The position numbers were made by a program, and so were the translations under genes. Below, piece after piece: positions 1 through 9,281 of a stretch of DNA of 64,000 bases. Position 1 is the stretch's first letter. The number at the start of each line of letters is the position of its first letter. The DNA comes from UBA974 sp002292405 (GTDB lineage Bacteria; Bacteroidota; Bacteroidia; Flavobacteriales_D; Sanyastnellaceae): contig CALTBR010000003.1 in the NCBI GenBank assembly GCA_943842425.1, positions 434,001 through 498,000 on the forward strand, given 5' to 3'. The notes under the pieces are model-generated. The model was not told the DNA's origin and ran no database searches. It saw only the letters and a program-made list of their open reading frames with translations.

Positions 1-987
1 TTGCCTTCCATGCTTGTCGACCTTACTAAAAAAGCGTATGGTTTTGGTGAGATTCGCGTTGGTGAAATTAAGGAAGTGCGGGATTTTATCCCTGGATTTT
101 CAAGTGGAGACAGAACTCGAACGTTCTTAAAAGTACAAGATGGGTGTGACTATTTCTGTGCCTTCTGCACGATACCACTCGCCCGCGGACGCTCTCGTTC
201 AGGCACGATTTCTCAAACACTTGATTCTGCCCGAGACGCAATCAAAAAAGGAGCTAAAGAGATTGTACTTACAGGAGTAAATATTGGAGATTTTGGCAAA
301 GCAAATGGAGAATCCCTCCTCGAACTCATTCAGGAACTCGACAAGTTAGAGGGTGGAATAGAGCGATACAGAATCTCGAGCATAGAGCCAAATTTGTTGT
401 CAGAAGAGATCATAGATTTTGTTGCAACGTCCACGAAATTTATGCCCCATTTTCACATTCCACTACAATCTGGATCCGACGAAATCCTTTCCGCTATGAG
501 ACGTAGATACAGATCTGACTTATACCGTTCCAGAGTAGATTACATCCGTAAAAAAATGCCGCATGCTGGAATTGGTGTTGATGTAATCGTGGGTTTTCCA
601 GGTGAGTGTGATTCGAGCTTTAAACAAACCTATGATTTTATCAACTCTCTTAATATTAGCTACTTACATGTGTTTACCTATAGCGAACGTCCAAATACAA
701 CAGCACTCAGAATTGACGATGTAATCCCAGTTCAAACAAGACAAAACCGCAATAAAATGCTAAGGATTTTAAGCCTTAAAAAACAGCGCGAGCATTATGA
801 AAATTTCATTGGCGGCATTTCTAAAGTACTTATTGAATCTTCTGAAGATGAAAACCTCATATTCGGATACACACCTGAATATGTAAGAGTAGCTGTAAAT
901 TTGAATACTGTTTCTAAAAACACCACAACCTCACTACTTCTTAAAACCATCAACCCTAACGGGTTTGTACTTGGAAGCGTAAATTAA
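1..987 (+). CDS. mtaB: tRNA-t6A37 methylthiotransferase MtaB (5'-partial)
   Basis: Radical-SAM enzyme that adds a methylthio group to N6-threonylcarbamoyladenosine at position 37 of ANN-reading tRNAs. The radical-SAM CxxxCxxC cluster motif is visible near residues 49-56 (DGCDYFCAFC), followed by the LTGVNIGDF and HIPLQSGSD motifs typical of the MiaB/MtaB family; the TRAM-like tail follows GFPGE. The family is usually about 440 residues, so roughly 110 N-terminal residues (the N-terminal methylthiotransferase domain with its own three cysteines) lie upstream of the window. The first in-window codon is TTG and is not the true start. The assignment to MtaB rather than MiaB or RimO rests on overall sequence resemblance. 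It is followed after 6 nt by lgt, probably in the same operon. Confidence 0.9.
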   Translation: MPSMLVDLTKKAYGFGEIRVGEIKEVRDFIPGFSSGDRTRTFLKVQDGCDYFCAFCTIPLARGRSRSGTISQTLDSARDAIKKGAKEIVLTGVNIGDFGKANGESLLELIQELDKLEGGIERYRISSIEPNLLSEEIIDFVATSTKFMPHFHIPLQSGSDEILSAMRRRYRSDLYRSRVDYIRKKMPHAGIGVDVIVGFPGECDSSFKQTYDFINSLNISYLHVFTYSERPNTTALRIDDVIPVQTRQNRNKMLRILSLKKQREHYENFIGGISKVLIESSEDENLIFGYTPEYVRVAVNLNTVSKNTTTSLLLKTINPNGFVLGSVN

Positions 988-993
988 AATAAC

Positions 994-2190
994 ATGTATC
1001 CTAATTTATACTTCGCGTTACAAGATCTGACAGGACTCGAACTCCCCTTCTTAAAATTAGTCAACAGCTTTGGGTTTTTCGTAGCCATGGCATTCTTAAT
1101 TGGAGGATACTTTATCCGCCTAGAATTCATCCGCCTAACTAAATCTGGAGTTTTCACCCCAAACAAAATCCAATCTCTTCAAGGACTTCCAGCAACGCTT
1201 ACAGAAATAATCTCTCAAGCCTTTATAGGATTTATTTTCGGTTGGAAATTTTTATACCTCGCAATCAATGCTGGAACTTTGTTTAGTGGAGGCTCTCTAC
1301 CTCAAACACACCTGTTTTCCTCGGAAGGGAGTATCCCCCTAGGTATAATCCTTGCTGTATTGTTAGGTGGATGGCGTTACTACGAGGGGCGTAAAAATGC
1401 TCTTCCCGAACCTAGAATGGAAACCACAGAAGTAGCGCCCTCTGAGCACGTAGGAGGAATACTTACCGTCGCGGCAATAGGCGGCATACTCGGAGCCAAG
1501 CTTTTCCATCTCATCGAATATCCAGAGCAATTCATAGCCTTCTTTAAGAACCCAAGCCTTAACGCTTTCATTGGAGGATTAACCATATACGGCGGACTCA
1601 TCATTGGTGGATTGAGCGTCTATGCGTACGCCCGACACTACAAACTCAAGTTCCTAAATGTTGCCGACGCCACAGCGCCTTCTTTGATGCTTGGTTATGG
1701 AATAGGTCGCATTGGATGCCAAGTTTCTGGCGATGGAGACTGGGGAATTCCCAACCCCACAACTCAACCATCATGGATGAGCTGGCTACCAGATTGGACC
1801 TGGAGCTATAATTTTCCCAACAACGTAAATGGAGTAGGTCGGTTCATATCTGAATCTGATTCCTTGGCTATCTATCCAGGCTACGGCACCGTTCTCGATC
1901 CAGCTGTTTATCCTACTTCTCTGTACGAGACATCAATATCTGTAATCTTGTTCTTAGTGCTATGGTCTTTAAGAACCAGATTAAAATCTGCAGGGCTCCT
2001 TTTCGCCGTCTACCTGATGATGAACGGCACAGAGAGATTCTTCATCGAAAAGATCCGCGTAAACACAAAATTCGACCTATTAGGAGTCACTATGACACAA
2101 GCTGAACTTATCTCGACAGCACTTTTCATAGGTGGAGCTGTACTTTTCTACATCATAAACTCCCGCATTAAGCAAACAAAAAATAATTAA
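994..2190 (+). CDS. lgt: Prolipoprotein diacylglyceryl transferase
   Basis: Inner-membrane enzyme that transfers diacylglycerol from phosphatidylglycerol to the lipobox cysteine of prolipoproteins. The 398-residue protein is hydrophobic throughout, with about seven membrane segments and the Lgt signature region GYGIGRIGCQVSGDGDWG near residues 235-252, followed by PTSLYE and later NGTERFFIEKIRVN. It is longer than the roughly 270-300 residues of E. coli-type Lgt; the extra length lies in the N-terminal third and in a loop after the signature, as in other Bacteroidota Lgt proteins. The ATG lies 6 nt after the mtaB stop. Its stop codon shares one base with the next start (TAATG), which indicates translational coupling. 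Confidence 0.93.
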   Translation: MYPNLYFALQDLTGLELPFLKLVNSFGFFVAMAFLIGGYFIRLEFIRLTKSGVFTPNKIQSLQGLPATLTEIISQAFIGFIFGWKFLYLAINAGTLFSGGSLPQTHLFSSEGSIPLGIILAVLLGGWRYYEGRKNALPEPRMETTEVAPSEHVGGILTVAAIGGILGAKLFHLIEYPEQFIAFFKNPSLNAFIGGLTIYGGLIIGGLSVYAYARHYKLKFLNVADATAPSLMLGYGIGRIGCQVSGDGDWGIPNPTTQPSWMSWLPDWTWSYNFPNNVNGVGRFISESDSLAIYPGYGTVLDPAVYPTSLYETSISVILFLVLWSLRTRLKSAGLLFAVYLMMNGTERFFIEKIRVNTKFDLLGVTMTQAELISTALFIGGAVLFYIINSRIKQTKNN

Positions 2191-2648
2191 TGATGAAAAA
2201 ACCACTTTTCACCACACTACTTATTGCCTTTGCAATCGCTCCGGCACTAAGCCAGAAGAATGTGTCTAACGACGAAAAGTCTCAGAGAAAAGAGAAAATT
2301 GAAACTCTTAGAATTGCATTCTTTACTGAAAAACTAGAAATGACTAAAGAAGAAAGCACTGCTTTTTTCGCACTTCACAATAACCTTGAGGAATCTATTG
2401 CAGACCTAAAAAAGGAATACAAACATCTTCGCACAAAAAGAGATGATGATTCTATTTCAGACAAAGAATACGCTCTTGGAGTGACACAAAGAGCTGAGTT
2501 TAAAAAACAAGAAATAGATTTGAACAGCTCATTTATTCTCGAATGCTTTGATATACTTGATGCAAAGCGAGCAACTGCGATCCCTGAAATCAAAAAGAAT
2601 TTTCGCAAAGAAATACTTGCTAAAAGGAATAAAACAGTTAGGAAATAA
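2190..2648 (+). CDS. Small exported helical protein (Spy/CpxP-like region)
   Basis: A 152-residue protein with a short signal peptide (MMKKPLFTTLLIAFAIAPALSQ). The remainder is charged and predicted helical, with a segment of the type IETLRIAFFTEKLEMTKEES that occurs in small Bacteroidota periplasmic proteins often annotated as sensors of ECF-type sigma factors, which resemble Spy/CpxP chaperones. No catalytic motif is visible. Two ATG codons stand in tandem; the first overlaps the lgt stop by one base. Function is not established and the family assignment is by resemblance only. Confidence 0.6.
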   Translation: MMKKPLFTTLLIAFAIAPALSQKNVSNDEKSQRKEKIETLRIAFFTEKLEMTKEESTAFFALHNNLEESIADLKKEYKHLRTKRDDDSISDKEYALGVTQRAEFKKQEIDLNSSFILECFDILDAKRATAIPEIKKNFRKEILAKRNKTVRK

Positions 2649-2684
2649 TAAATCCTATAGACTGACCTTTAAATAACTGAGGTT

Positions 2685-3989
2685 TTAGCGGCGACCCTTT
2701 CCACCATTACGCCCACCTCTACCATTACGCCCACCTCCACCATTACGCCCACCTCCACTCCGGCCACCTCCACCATTACGCCCACCTCTTCCGCCTCCGC
2801 CACGGAAATTAGGGTCGTATTCTGGTCCCGGACCTACTCGAGAAGGGAGCTTAAGCTTCTCAACTTTGCGCTCTATTAGCTTTTCTATATTACCGAATCG
2901 GCGCATATCGTCGGGAGTGATGAGAGTGAAAGCTTCGCCTTTACGTTCTGCACGAGCAGTTCGACCTATACGGTGTACGTAATCTTCTTCGTTAGGTGGC
3001 ACGTCGTAGTTTATAACCACTTCGATGCTGTCTATATCGATTCCACGAGATACAACATCTGTAGCGACTAGCAATGGGATTATCTTTTGACGGAAGCCAA
3101 GCATTACTTTTTCTCTCTCTTCTTGCTTGAGATCTGATGAAATTTTATCACACTTGAGACCGGCTTGACGAAGGGCCCGAACAACCTGATTGACTGTACG
3201 TTTTCGAGAGGTGAAGATGATCCCAGATTTAACATTGAGGCCCTTGAGTAAATCAACAAGAACATCATCTTTTTGGTGTTCAAAAACGACGAATGCACTT
3301 TGCTTAACATTTGCTGAAGGCTTCGAGAGTGCAAGCTGGACAGTGACTGGGTTATTTAAGAGTTCGTGAGCTAAAGAGCGCATTCTATCCGGCATGGTGG
3401 CGCTGAACAGTAAGGTTTGACAACCTTTGCGACAATAGGAAGCGATGCGCATAATGTCTTGATGGAAACCCATATCCAACATGCGATCTGCTTCATCAAG
3501 AATGAGAACTTCAAGCTCAGAGAGGTCGACGTATCCAAGATTGAGATGGGAAAGCATCCTGCCTGGAGTTACGACAACAATATCAGCCCCCTCCTTCAGG
3601 GCTTGTTTCTCACGCGAAAATTCTTTTCCAGAGCCTCCACCATAAATAGCAAGACTAGTTACGCCAGTGTAGTAACCAAAACCCTCGGCTGCCTGATCAA
3701 TTTGCATTGCTAATTCACGAGTTGGCACTACCACTAAAGCCTTTACTGTCCCATTGTCTGGTGAATCAAGTATGATATCCATTGTTGGAAGCAGAAATGC
3801 AGCTGTTTTACCTGTTCCAGTTTGGGCTATTCCAAGCATATCCTTGTTGCGAAGAATGTGAGGGATTGCCTGAGCCTGAATAGGTGTTGCGTTCTCAAAT
3901 CCCATTGCTGCGAGTCCGTCTTCAATATTGGGGTGGAGTTTCAGGTCCACAAACGGGACGGGAATTACGTTTTCTTCCTTTTTTTGCAC
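2685..3989 (-). CDS. DEAD-box RNA helicase, RhlE-like, with RGG/glycine-rich tail
   Basis: ATP-dependent RNA helicase, probably acting in ribosome assembly or RNA decay in the cold. All core motifs are present: Q-motif region GFENATPIQAQ, Walker A AQTGTGKT, PTRELA, LDEADRMLDMGF, SAT, and HRIGRTAR near residue 345. The last 40 or so residues are a low-complexity GGGGRNGG/GRGGRNGG tail, encoded by short DNA repeats, that resembles RNA-binding RGG boxes. The chosen start is GTG (MQKKEENVIP); the helicase core begins about 14 residues later, so a start much further in is unlikely. The start lies only 34 bp from the divergent start of the next gene. Confidence 0.92.
   Translation of the reverse strand: MQKKEENVIPVPFVDLKLHPNIEDGLAAMGFENATPIQAQAIPHILRNKDMLGIAQTGTGKTAAFLLPTMDIILDSPDNGTVKALVVVPTRELAMQIDQAAEGFGYYTGVTSLAIYGGGSGKEFSREKQALKEGADIVVVTPGRMLSHLNLGYVDLSELEVLILDEADRMLDMGFHQDIMRIASYCRKGCQTLLFSATMPDRMRSLAHELLNNPVTVQLALSKPSANVKQSAFVVFEHQKDDVLVDLLKGLNVKSGIIFTSRKRTVNQVVRALRQAGLKCDKISSDLKQEEREKVMLGFRQKIIPLLVATDVVSRGIDIDSIEVVINYDVPPNEEDYVHRIGRTARAERKGEAFTLITPDDMRRFGNIEKLIERKVEKLKLPSRVGPGPEYDPNFRGGGGRGGRNGGGGRSGGGRNGGGGRNGRGGRNGGKGRR
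2695..2800. repeat. Glycine-rich tail coding repeats
   Basis: Short imperfect tandem units of the type ccaccattacgcccacctc are repeated about five times and encode the RNGGGG/RGG tail of the helicase. Such tracts can vary in copy number between strains. Confidence 0.75.
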
Positions 3990-4011
3990 GGCGTGAAGAT
4001 AGTAAAACGCT

Positions 4012-4019
4012 TACCTTTA
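4012..4019 (+). promoter_or_regulatory. Candidate -7 box with leaderless start
   Basis: TACCTTTA matches the Bacteroidota -7 consensus TAnnTTTG at five of six defined positions and ends exactly 4 nt before the GTG start at 4024. The transcription start would then fall at or beside the start codon. No good -33 TTG is found at the usual 19-21 nt spacing (the nearest is about 25 nt away), so this call depends on the recurrent pattern seen elsewhere in the window. Confidence 0.45.
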
Positions 4020-4023
4020 TGGC

Positions 4024-6747
4024 GTGAGATTGATATTTAAGATAATAACAGTTCTATTTTTCGTAATCTTTTCTTTTGAGGCGGGTGCTACACACCTAAT
4101 AGGTAGTGAGATGTACTACGAGGATTTAGGAGGCGGGAACTACCTTATAACGCTGAAAGTTTATAGGGAATGCGGACCGGCCAACACACAACAAACTGAC
4201 TTCGACGATATTATTTATCTTGGAGTATTTAATAGTTCAACAAATCAACTTCAACAGGTTCATGACGTTTTTTTAAACGCCGGAACAATTCAAAACGTGC
4301 CCGTTATAATGACGAATCCATGCGGATCACCTCCTCCAGGGTTATGCGTAGAGGAAGCTACCTACACGAAAACGTTAACGCTCGGCACAAATGGAGGTTA
4401 CGATATCGCTTGGCAGAGGTGTTGTAGGAATCCGTCGATTAGTAACCTAGCTAATGCTGGAGGCACTGACAATCCTGGGATGACGACTACGGTTCATATT
4501 CCATTTAATTTTGAGATGAATGGATCGAATAGCTCTCCCGTTTTTCAAGAATTCCCACCTGTTGCTCTGTGTGCAAATTTCGGATTCTTCTTTGACCATG
4601 CTGCTATTGACCCTGATGGTGATGAGCTCGTTTACTCTTTTTGCGCTCCTTTTGACGGAGGCGGAGCAAATGGAGGAGGTGCAGGACCTGACAGCCCTGC
4701 TCCTAACCCACCTTCTAGCCCGCCTTACACGAGCGTACCATATACAGGGGGCTATTCTGCTGGATATCCTATCGCTTCGGATCCTGCTTTTGCAATTGAC
4801 CCCGCGACTGGTTTCATAACAGGAACACCTACTATTCCTGGGCAATACGCTATGGGGATTTGCGTAGAAGAATTCCGAGATGGTGTATCACTTGGACGCG
4901 TATTGAGAGACTTCCAATTTAATGTAACGTTATGTGACGCAAATATTGTTGCAGCAGTAACCCCTCAGCAACCGGAGCAACTTTGCATAGGAGAAACGCT
5001 TCAATTTGAAAACAACTCTACCAATGCGGATGATTTTATTTGGGATTTTGGAGTAGAGGGAACTGATTCGGACGTGAGTATTGAATTTGAGCCATCGTTT
5101 ACTTTTCCAGAAGTGGGGAATTATATCGTGACCTTAATTGCCAATCCAACTTGGCCATGCGCAGATACATCTTCTCAAATATTTGATGTGTATATGCCAT
5201 TAGATCCTGTAATAGATATAGCTGATTTTAATTGCATACTCGGAACTGAAACGTTCGACTTTGAAGTAACGGGCACCATGAACAATGAAGCTACATACTT
5301 TTGGGATTTCGGCACTACAGGATCGCCCACTTCTGCGAATATACCAGCTCCAACTGGGATAGATTTTAGCAACAATGACAACTGGAATGTAACGCTGACT
5401 GTAAACAACCACGGATGCACTGCATCTGATGACTTTACATGGATTGCTCCCGAACAGCCTTCCGCTTCTATGGAGGACCAAACAGGGTTCTGCCAGGGTC
5501 TCACTTTTACATTTGAAAACAACTCTACGAACGCAGAAACCTATTTATGGGACTTCGGCTCGCCTTTCGGCGGCGACTTCTCCACTGAACCAGAGCCTGA
5601 ATTCACATACGCGGACTCTGGTTTATATACTGTAACACTTACTGCATACGCCCCGTTTACATGTCCAGATGTTACAACGGCAAATGTTGAGATACAATAT
5701 CTTTTAGAACCAATATTCAACGTGCCTGATCCAGATTGCTTTTCCACCCACAATTTTTCTATGACAGGCACTGCTTCTGTAGACTTAAATACTGTTTACA
5801 CTTGGGATTTTGGGGGAGAAATCACCTCCGCTACGATTAACAACAACTCGGTGCTCAACCTAATATACGATGAGCCCGGAATTTATACTGTCACTCTAAC
5901 AGCAGAAGTGCCAGGGCTTGAAGGCTGTCAGCAGAATTTCTCAGAACAAGTAGAAGCTATTGCTGATCCCACAATTGATTTTTCTGCAGGCCCACTTCTT
6001 GGCTGCCCTCCTCATCAAGTCTCCTTCACTAACCTAAGCACAACAAATACAGCAACGACATACTTGTGGCATTTCGGTGATGGAAGCACAACCAATTCAG
6101 TGAATGCAGTGCATATATATACAGGCTCGGGAAATTTTCCTGTTGAACTGGAAATGACTACCGGTGGTTACTGTGTAAGGAGCCTCAATAAACTAGAGGT
6201 AGATCTAGTTACGACCTACCCCATTCCTTTTGCTGCCTTTGACGTCACGCCTAATGTGGTTGACATCTTAGACCCTATTGTGCAGATAGATTATATAGGT
6301 GACCAAGATGTAGATTGTTATTACAATTTTGGAGATGGTGGGAGCCTTCAGGAATGCGAGGGAGAGTATGTTTATGCCAATGGGGGGATTTATGATATAA
6401 CCTTAACCGTTATAAATACTGCTGGGTGTACAAATACAGCTGCAGGGCAAGTGAGCGTGAGTGGATCGGTATTTTACGCTCCTTCGGCTTTCACTCCTGA
6501 TGGAGATGGATTAAATGACGTTTGGCTTCCAGTGGTTTTAGGGGCAAGTGCCTATAGATTGAGAGTGACAAATAGATGGGGCGAATTGGTTTGGGAGACT
6601 CTTGATTCTCAGACTCCTTGGCTTGGAGAAAAAGGTGATGATGGTCAGTACTTCTGCCCTAATGGAATGTACATTTGGGAAGCTGTTTGGGTAGACCAAA
6701 TTGGTTATCCCAGAACTAAAAGTGGTTCAGTATATCTAACAAAGTAA
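4024..6747 (+). CDS. PKD-repeat surface protein with T9SS type B (gliding-associated) C-terminal domain
   Basis: Secreted or surface-attached protein of 907 residues. It has an N-terminal signal peptide (about residues 1-23), a domain starting THLIGSEMYYE that is common in Bacteroidota gliding-associated proteins (to about residue 300), then about six PKD-like modules recognisable by repeated YLWDFG/YTVTLT motifs between residues 310 and 810. The C-terminus (from FYAPSAFTPDGDGLND, about residue 818, to the end) is the gliding motility-associated C-terminal domain, a type B sorting signal for the type IX secretion system. The start codon is GTG; the signal peptide requires a start at or within a few codons of it. 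Probably an adhesin; the ligand is unknown. Confidence 0.88.
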   Translation: MRLIFKIITVLFFVIFSFEAGATHLIGSEMYYEDLGGGNYLITLKVYRECGPANTQQTDFDDIIYLGVFNSSTNQLQQVHDVFLNAGTIQNVPVIMTNPCGSPPPGLCVEEATYTKTLTLGTNGGYDIAWQRCCRNPSISNLANAGGTDNPGMTTTVHIPFNFEMNGSNSSPVFQEFPPVALCANFGFFFDHAAIDPDGDELVYSFCAPFDGGGANGGGAGPDSPAPNPPSSPPYTSVPYTGGYSAGYPIASDPAFAIDPATGFITGTPTIPGQYAMGICVEEFRDGVSLGRVLRDFQFNVTLCDANIVAAVTPQQPEQLCIGETLQFENNSTNADDFIWDFGVEGTDSDVSIEFEPSFTFPEVGNYIVTLIANPTWPCADTSSQIFDVYMPLDPVIDIADFNCILGTETFDFEVTGTMNNEATYFWDFGTTGSPTSANIPAPTGIDFSNNDNWNVTLTVNNHGCTASDDFTWIAPEQPSASMEDQTGFCQGLTFTFENNSTNAETYLWDFGSPFGGDFSTEPEPEFTYADSGLYTVTLTAYAPFTCPDVTTANVEIQYLLEPIFNVPDPDCFSTHNFSMTGTASVDLNTVYTWDFGGEITSATINNNSVLNLIYDEPGIYTVTLTAEVPGLEGCQQNFSEQVEAIADPTIDFSAGPLLGCPPHQVSFTNLSTTNTATTYLWHFGDGSTTNSVNAVHIYTGSGNFPVELEMTTGGYCVRSLNKLEVDLVTTYPIPFAAFDVTPNVVDILDPIVQIDYIGDQDVDCYYNFGDGGSLQECEGEYVYANGGIYDITLTVINTAGCTNTAAGQVSVSGSVFYAPSAFTPDGDGLNDVWLPVVLGASAYRLRVTNRWGELVWETLDSQTPWLGEKGDDGQYFCPNGMYIWEAVWVDQIGYPRTKSGSVYLTK

Positions 6748-6804
6748 GTTTTCCCCTAACTTGTGGCATCATTCTCATAAATTAAATAAAATAGAGCGAG
6801 TAAG

Positions 6805-7260
6805 ATGTCAGATTACGGAAACGACAATAAAGACAGAGAGGAGTTATACTCTGTAAGGGTTCGTGCGGGAAAACGTACATACTTTTTCGATGTCAAAGAG
6901 ACTAGAGGTAAAGACCTTTATATGACAATTACTGAAAGCAAGAGGAACTTTGACAACAGTGGAAACGTTAACTACTCAAAGCACAAGCTATTCCTCTACA
7001 GAGAAGACTTCGAAAAGTTCGAAGATGGATTTATCGATGCTACTGACAAGATTAAAGAATTGATGGCTTCAGGTAAATTCCGCGACCCTATCGCTGAGCG
7101 TAAAGCTTATGATGAAGCGAATCCTCCTGCTGAAGCAGAGAAGGCAGAAGTAAGCCCCGAGACCGAAGTGAATTCTGATAAAGAAGCAAGTTTAGAGGAG
7201 GAAGCTGATTCTGATAAAGAAGCTAGCTCTGAGGATGACGTTAATTTCGACGACTTATAG
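6805..7260 (+). CDS. DUF3276 family (PUR-alpha-like) nucleic-acid-binding protein
   Basis: A 151-residue protein of the DUF3276 family found across Bacteroidota, related to PUR-domain ssDNA/RNA-binding proteins. The N-terminal 95 residues carry the family core (SVRVRAGKRTYFFDVKETRG, then YMTITESKR and LFLYREDFEKF). The C-terminal 45 residues are acidic and contain the near-duplicated element NSDKEASLEEE/DSDKEASSEDD, which is probably unstructured. It stands as a single gene between the PKD protein and parA with its own spacer. Cytoplasmic role unknown; binding to nucleic acid is inferred from the family. Confidence 0.85.
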   Translation: MSDYGNDNKDREELYSVRVRAGKRTYFFDVKETRGKDLYMTITESKRNFDNSGNVNYSKHKLFLYREDFEKFEDGFIDATDKIKELMASGKFRDPIAERKAYDEANPPAEAEKAEVSPETEVNSDKEASLEEEADSDKEASSEDDVNFDDL

Positions 7261-7453
7261 AAAGGATTGTCGAATTAATCCCAACCGAAGAGATAACTCT
7301 ACAGTTTAACCTTCACTTTTCCACACTTCACCAACACAAACATACCTAAACCTATAGAAGGTATGGGGTTTAATGTGTAAAACTTTCTTTAGAATACAGC
7401 TATTAGGCCGCTAACTTAGCGATGACGTGTATTAATCGTCAAAAATTATTCTA
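7261..7453. promoter_or_regulatory. Spacer upstream of parAB with short inverted repeats
   Basis: This 193-bp non-coding stretch holds two adjacent perfect inverted repeats just before parA: CGCTAA-C-TTAGCG at 7409-7421 and TGACG-N9-CGTCA at 7423-7441. It also contains TTTTCCACA at 7317-7325, one mismatch from the DnaA box TTATCCACA. Such repeats could be operators for ParA/ParB or another regulator. No canonical parS (TGTTTCACGTGAAACA) is present. The function is inference. Confidence 0.35.
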
Positions 7454-8266
7454 ATGGGAAAGATTATAGCAATTGCGAACCAAAAAGGAGGAGTTGGAAA
7501 AACTACAACTGCCATAAATTTAGGCGCTTGTTTAGGCGTTTTAGAATATAAAACACTGCTGATTGATTCTGACCCTCAGGCAAACGGATCGAGTGGTGTA
7601 GGCATTGACCCTTATTCGGTTAGAAATGGGACTTACGAAGCATTAATGGGTAAATCAGAAATAAATGACTGCATTGTTCCCACCACCTCCCCTAACCTTG
7701 ATATCCTCCCTTCTAATTTAGATTTAATAGGCGCAGAAATTGAATTGGTCGATGTCCCTCAACGCGAGCGCAAGATGAGTCAAATACTAGAACAGGTAAG
7801 AGACCAGTATGACTTCATTATCATAGATTGTTCACCGTCATTAGGACTTGTCACTTTGAATGGACTTACTGCTGCTGATTCTGTTTTAATACCTGTGCAA
7901 TGTGAGTACTTCGCACTTGAGGGCTTAGGCAAGCTTTTGAATACTATTAAAATAGTCCAAACACAATTAAATCCACGCCTGGAAGTCGAAGGAATCTTGC
8001 TTACCATGTACGACACTCGACTTCGCCTCGCTAACCAAGTTGTAGAGGAGGTGCGAATTCACTTCCAAGATTTAGTTCTAAATACTGTCATACATAGAAA
8101 TACTCGCCTGGGCGAAGCGCCTTCTTTCGGAGAAACGATAATTCTACATGACGCAACATGTAAAGGTTCTGTAAACTACCTCAATCTTGCTAGAGAAATT
8201 CTACAACGAAATGAGATGACAAAGATTCCAGATGAGGAAAAATTCCTTAGTGATCTGTTAAAGTAA
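7454..8266 (+). CDS. parA: Chromosome-partitioning ATPase ParA (Soj)
   Basis: Deviant Walker-type ATPase that, with ParB, segregates the chromosome origin. The N-terminus shows the signature Walker A box KGGVGKTTTAIN at about residues 11-22 and Walker A' (LLIDSDPQANGSS) at about 36-48, with Walker B IIIDCSPSLG at about 122-131. The length of 270 residues is typical of chromosomal ParA. It is followed after 15 nt by parB, in the usual order, and the downstream DUF5683-dapB-lepB gene order is common in Flavobacteriia. Confidence 0.95.
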   Translation: MGKIIAIANQKGGVGKTTTAINLGACLGVLEYKTLLIDSDPQANGSSGVGIDPYSVRNGTYEALMGKSEINDCIVPTTSPNLDILPSNLDLIGAEIELVDVPQRERKMSQILEQVRDQYDFIIIDCSPSLGLVTLNGLTAADSVLIPVQCEYFALEGLGKLLNTIKIVQTQLNPRLEVEGILLTMYDTRLRLANQVVEEVRIHFQDLVLNTVIHRNTRLGEAPSFGETIILHDATCKGSVNYLNLAREILQRNEMTKIPDEEKFLSDLLK

Positions 8267-8281
8267 ATTGCTCATACCAGG

Positions 8282-9271
8282 ATGTCGAACAAGATGAAAT
8301 CTAAAGGTGGTTTAGGCAGGGGAATAAACGATATCATAGATTATCGTGATCTCAGCCTTGGGATGAATTCTAAGCTCGCTGAAATGACCCGGGATCTCGA
8401 CATAGAAAAAGAGCCTACTATACAAGATAAGTTTGTAAAGCCACGATATATAGGTAGAATGGCTGGAAATATCGCCATGATTCCTATCGGCAACATTCAA
8501 AGAAACAAAACTCAACCGAGAGAGAAATTTGATGGAAAAGCTCTCAAAAATCTTGAGTATAGTATTAGAGAATTGGGCATAATACAACCTATTACAGTAA
8601 GGAAGATTAGTGCTTTAAAATATCAGATTATATCAGGGGAGCGTAGGTTTAGAGCTGCACAAGCTGCAGGGTTAAATGAAATTCCTTCTTACATACGAAA
8701 GGCTAATGATAAGCAGCTTCTGGAAATGGCACTTGTTGAAAACGTTCAACGTCAAGATTTACATCCTATTGAGATATCGACCTCATACAAAAGGCTAATT
8801 GAAGAGTGTGAATTAACACATGAGCAGATTTCTAAAATTGTAGGGCAATCTCGATCTTCAATAACGAACTCGCTTCGACTACTTGACTTGCCTGAAGAGA
8901 TTAAAATTGAGCTCGCAAAACGTACGCTATCTAAAGGTCATGCAAAAGCATTGCTTGCAATATCTTCCAACCCAGAAAGGCAAATATTAATTATGAACCT
9001 CGCAATTTCACAAAAGTTCAGTGTTAGAGAAGTGGAGGCTCTTTGTCAAAAAGATGGTGGCAAAAGTAGATTGCAAAAAAAACCAAACAATAGGATTAGA
9101 GCTTTATGTGAAGATGAAATACAAGCTTTAGATGATCTAAGATTGAGGTTTGGAGCTAAGATTAAACTGAAACCTATAACTGTGGAGAAATCTGACACTT
9201 CAGGCAGAATAGAACTTCACTATAACAATATTGAAGATCTTGAAAGGCTTTTAGACAAACTCAAGCGGTAA
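8282..9271 (+). CDS. parB: Chromosome-partitioning protein ParB (Spo0J-like)
   Basis: DNA-binding CTPase-family partner of ParA that loads at parS. It has the ParB N-terminal domain with the ENVQRQDLHPIE box at about residues 153-164 (the GERRFRAA motif is at about 119-126), the helix-turn-helix region THEQISKIVGQSRSSITNSLRLLDLP at about 179-204, split by the recognition helix, and the SKGHAKALL segment after it. The C-terminal dimerisation part is shorter and positively charged. The N-terminal GLGRGINDII region is the usual ParA-stimulating segment. No parS site was recognised within the window. Confidence 0.94.
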   Translation: MSNKMKSKGGLGRGINDIIDYRDLSLGMNSKLAEMTRDLDIEKEPTIQDKFVKPRYIGRMAGNIAMIPIGNIQRNKTQPREKFDGKALKNLEYSIRELGIIQPITVRKISALKYQIISGERRFRAAQAAGLNEIPSYIRKANDKQLLEMALVENVQRQDLHPIEISTSYKRLIEECELTHEQISKIVGQSRSSITNSLRLLDLPEEIKIELAKRTLSKGHAKALLAISSNPERQILIMNLAISQKFSVREVEALCQKDGGKSRLQKKPNNRIRALCEDEIQALDDLRLRFGAKIKLKPITVEKSDTSGRIELHYNNIEDLERLLDKLKR

Positions 9272-9281
9272 GTTTGTTCAA

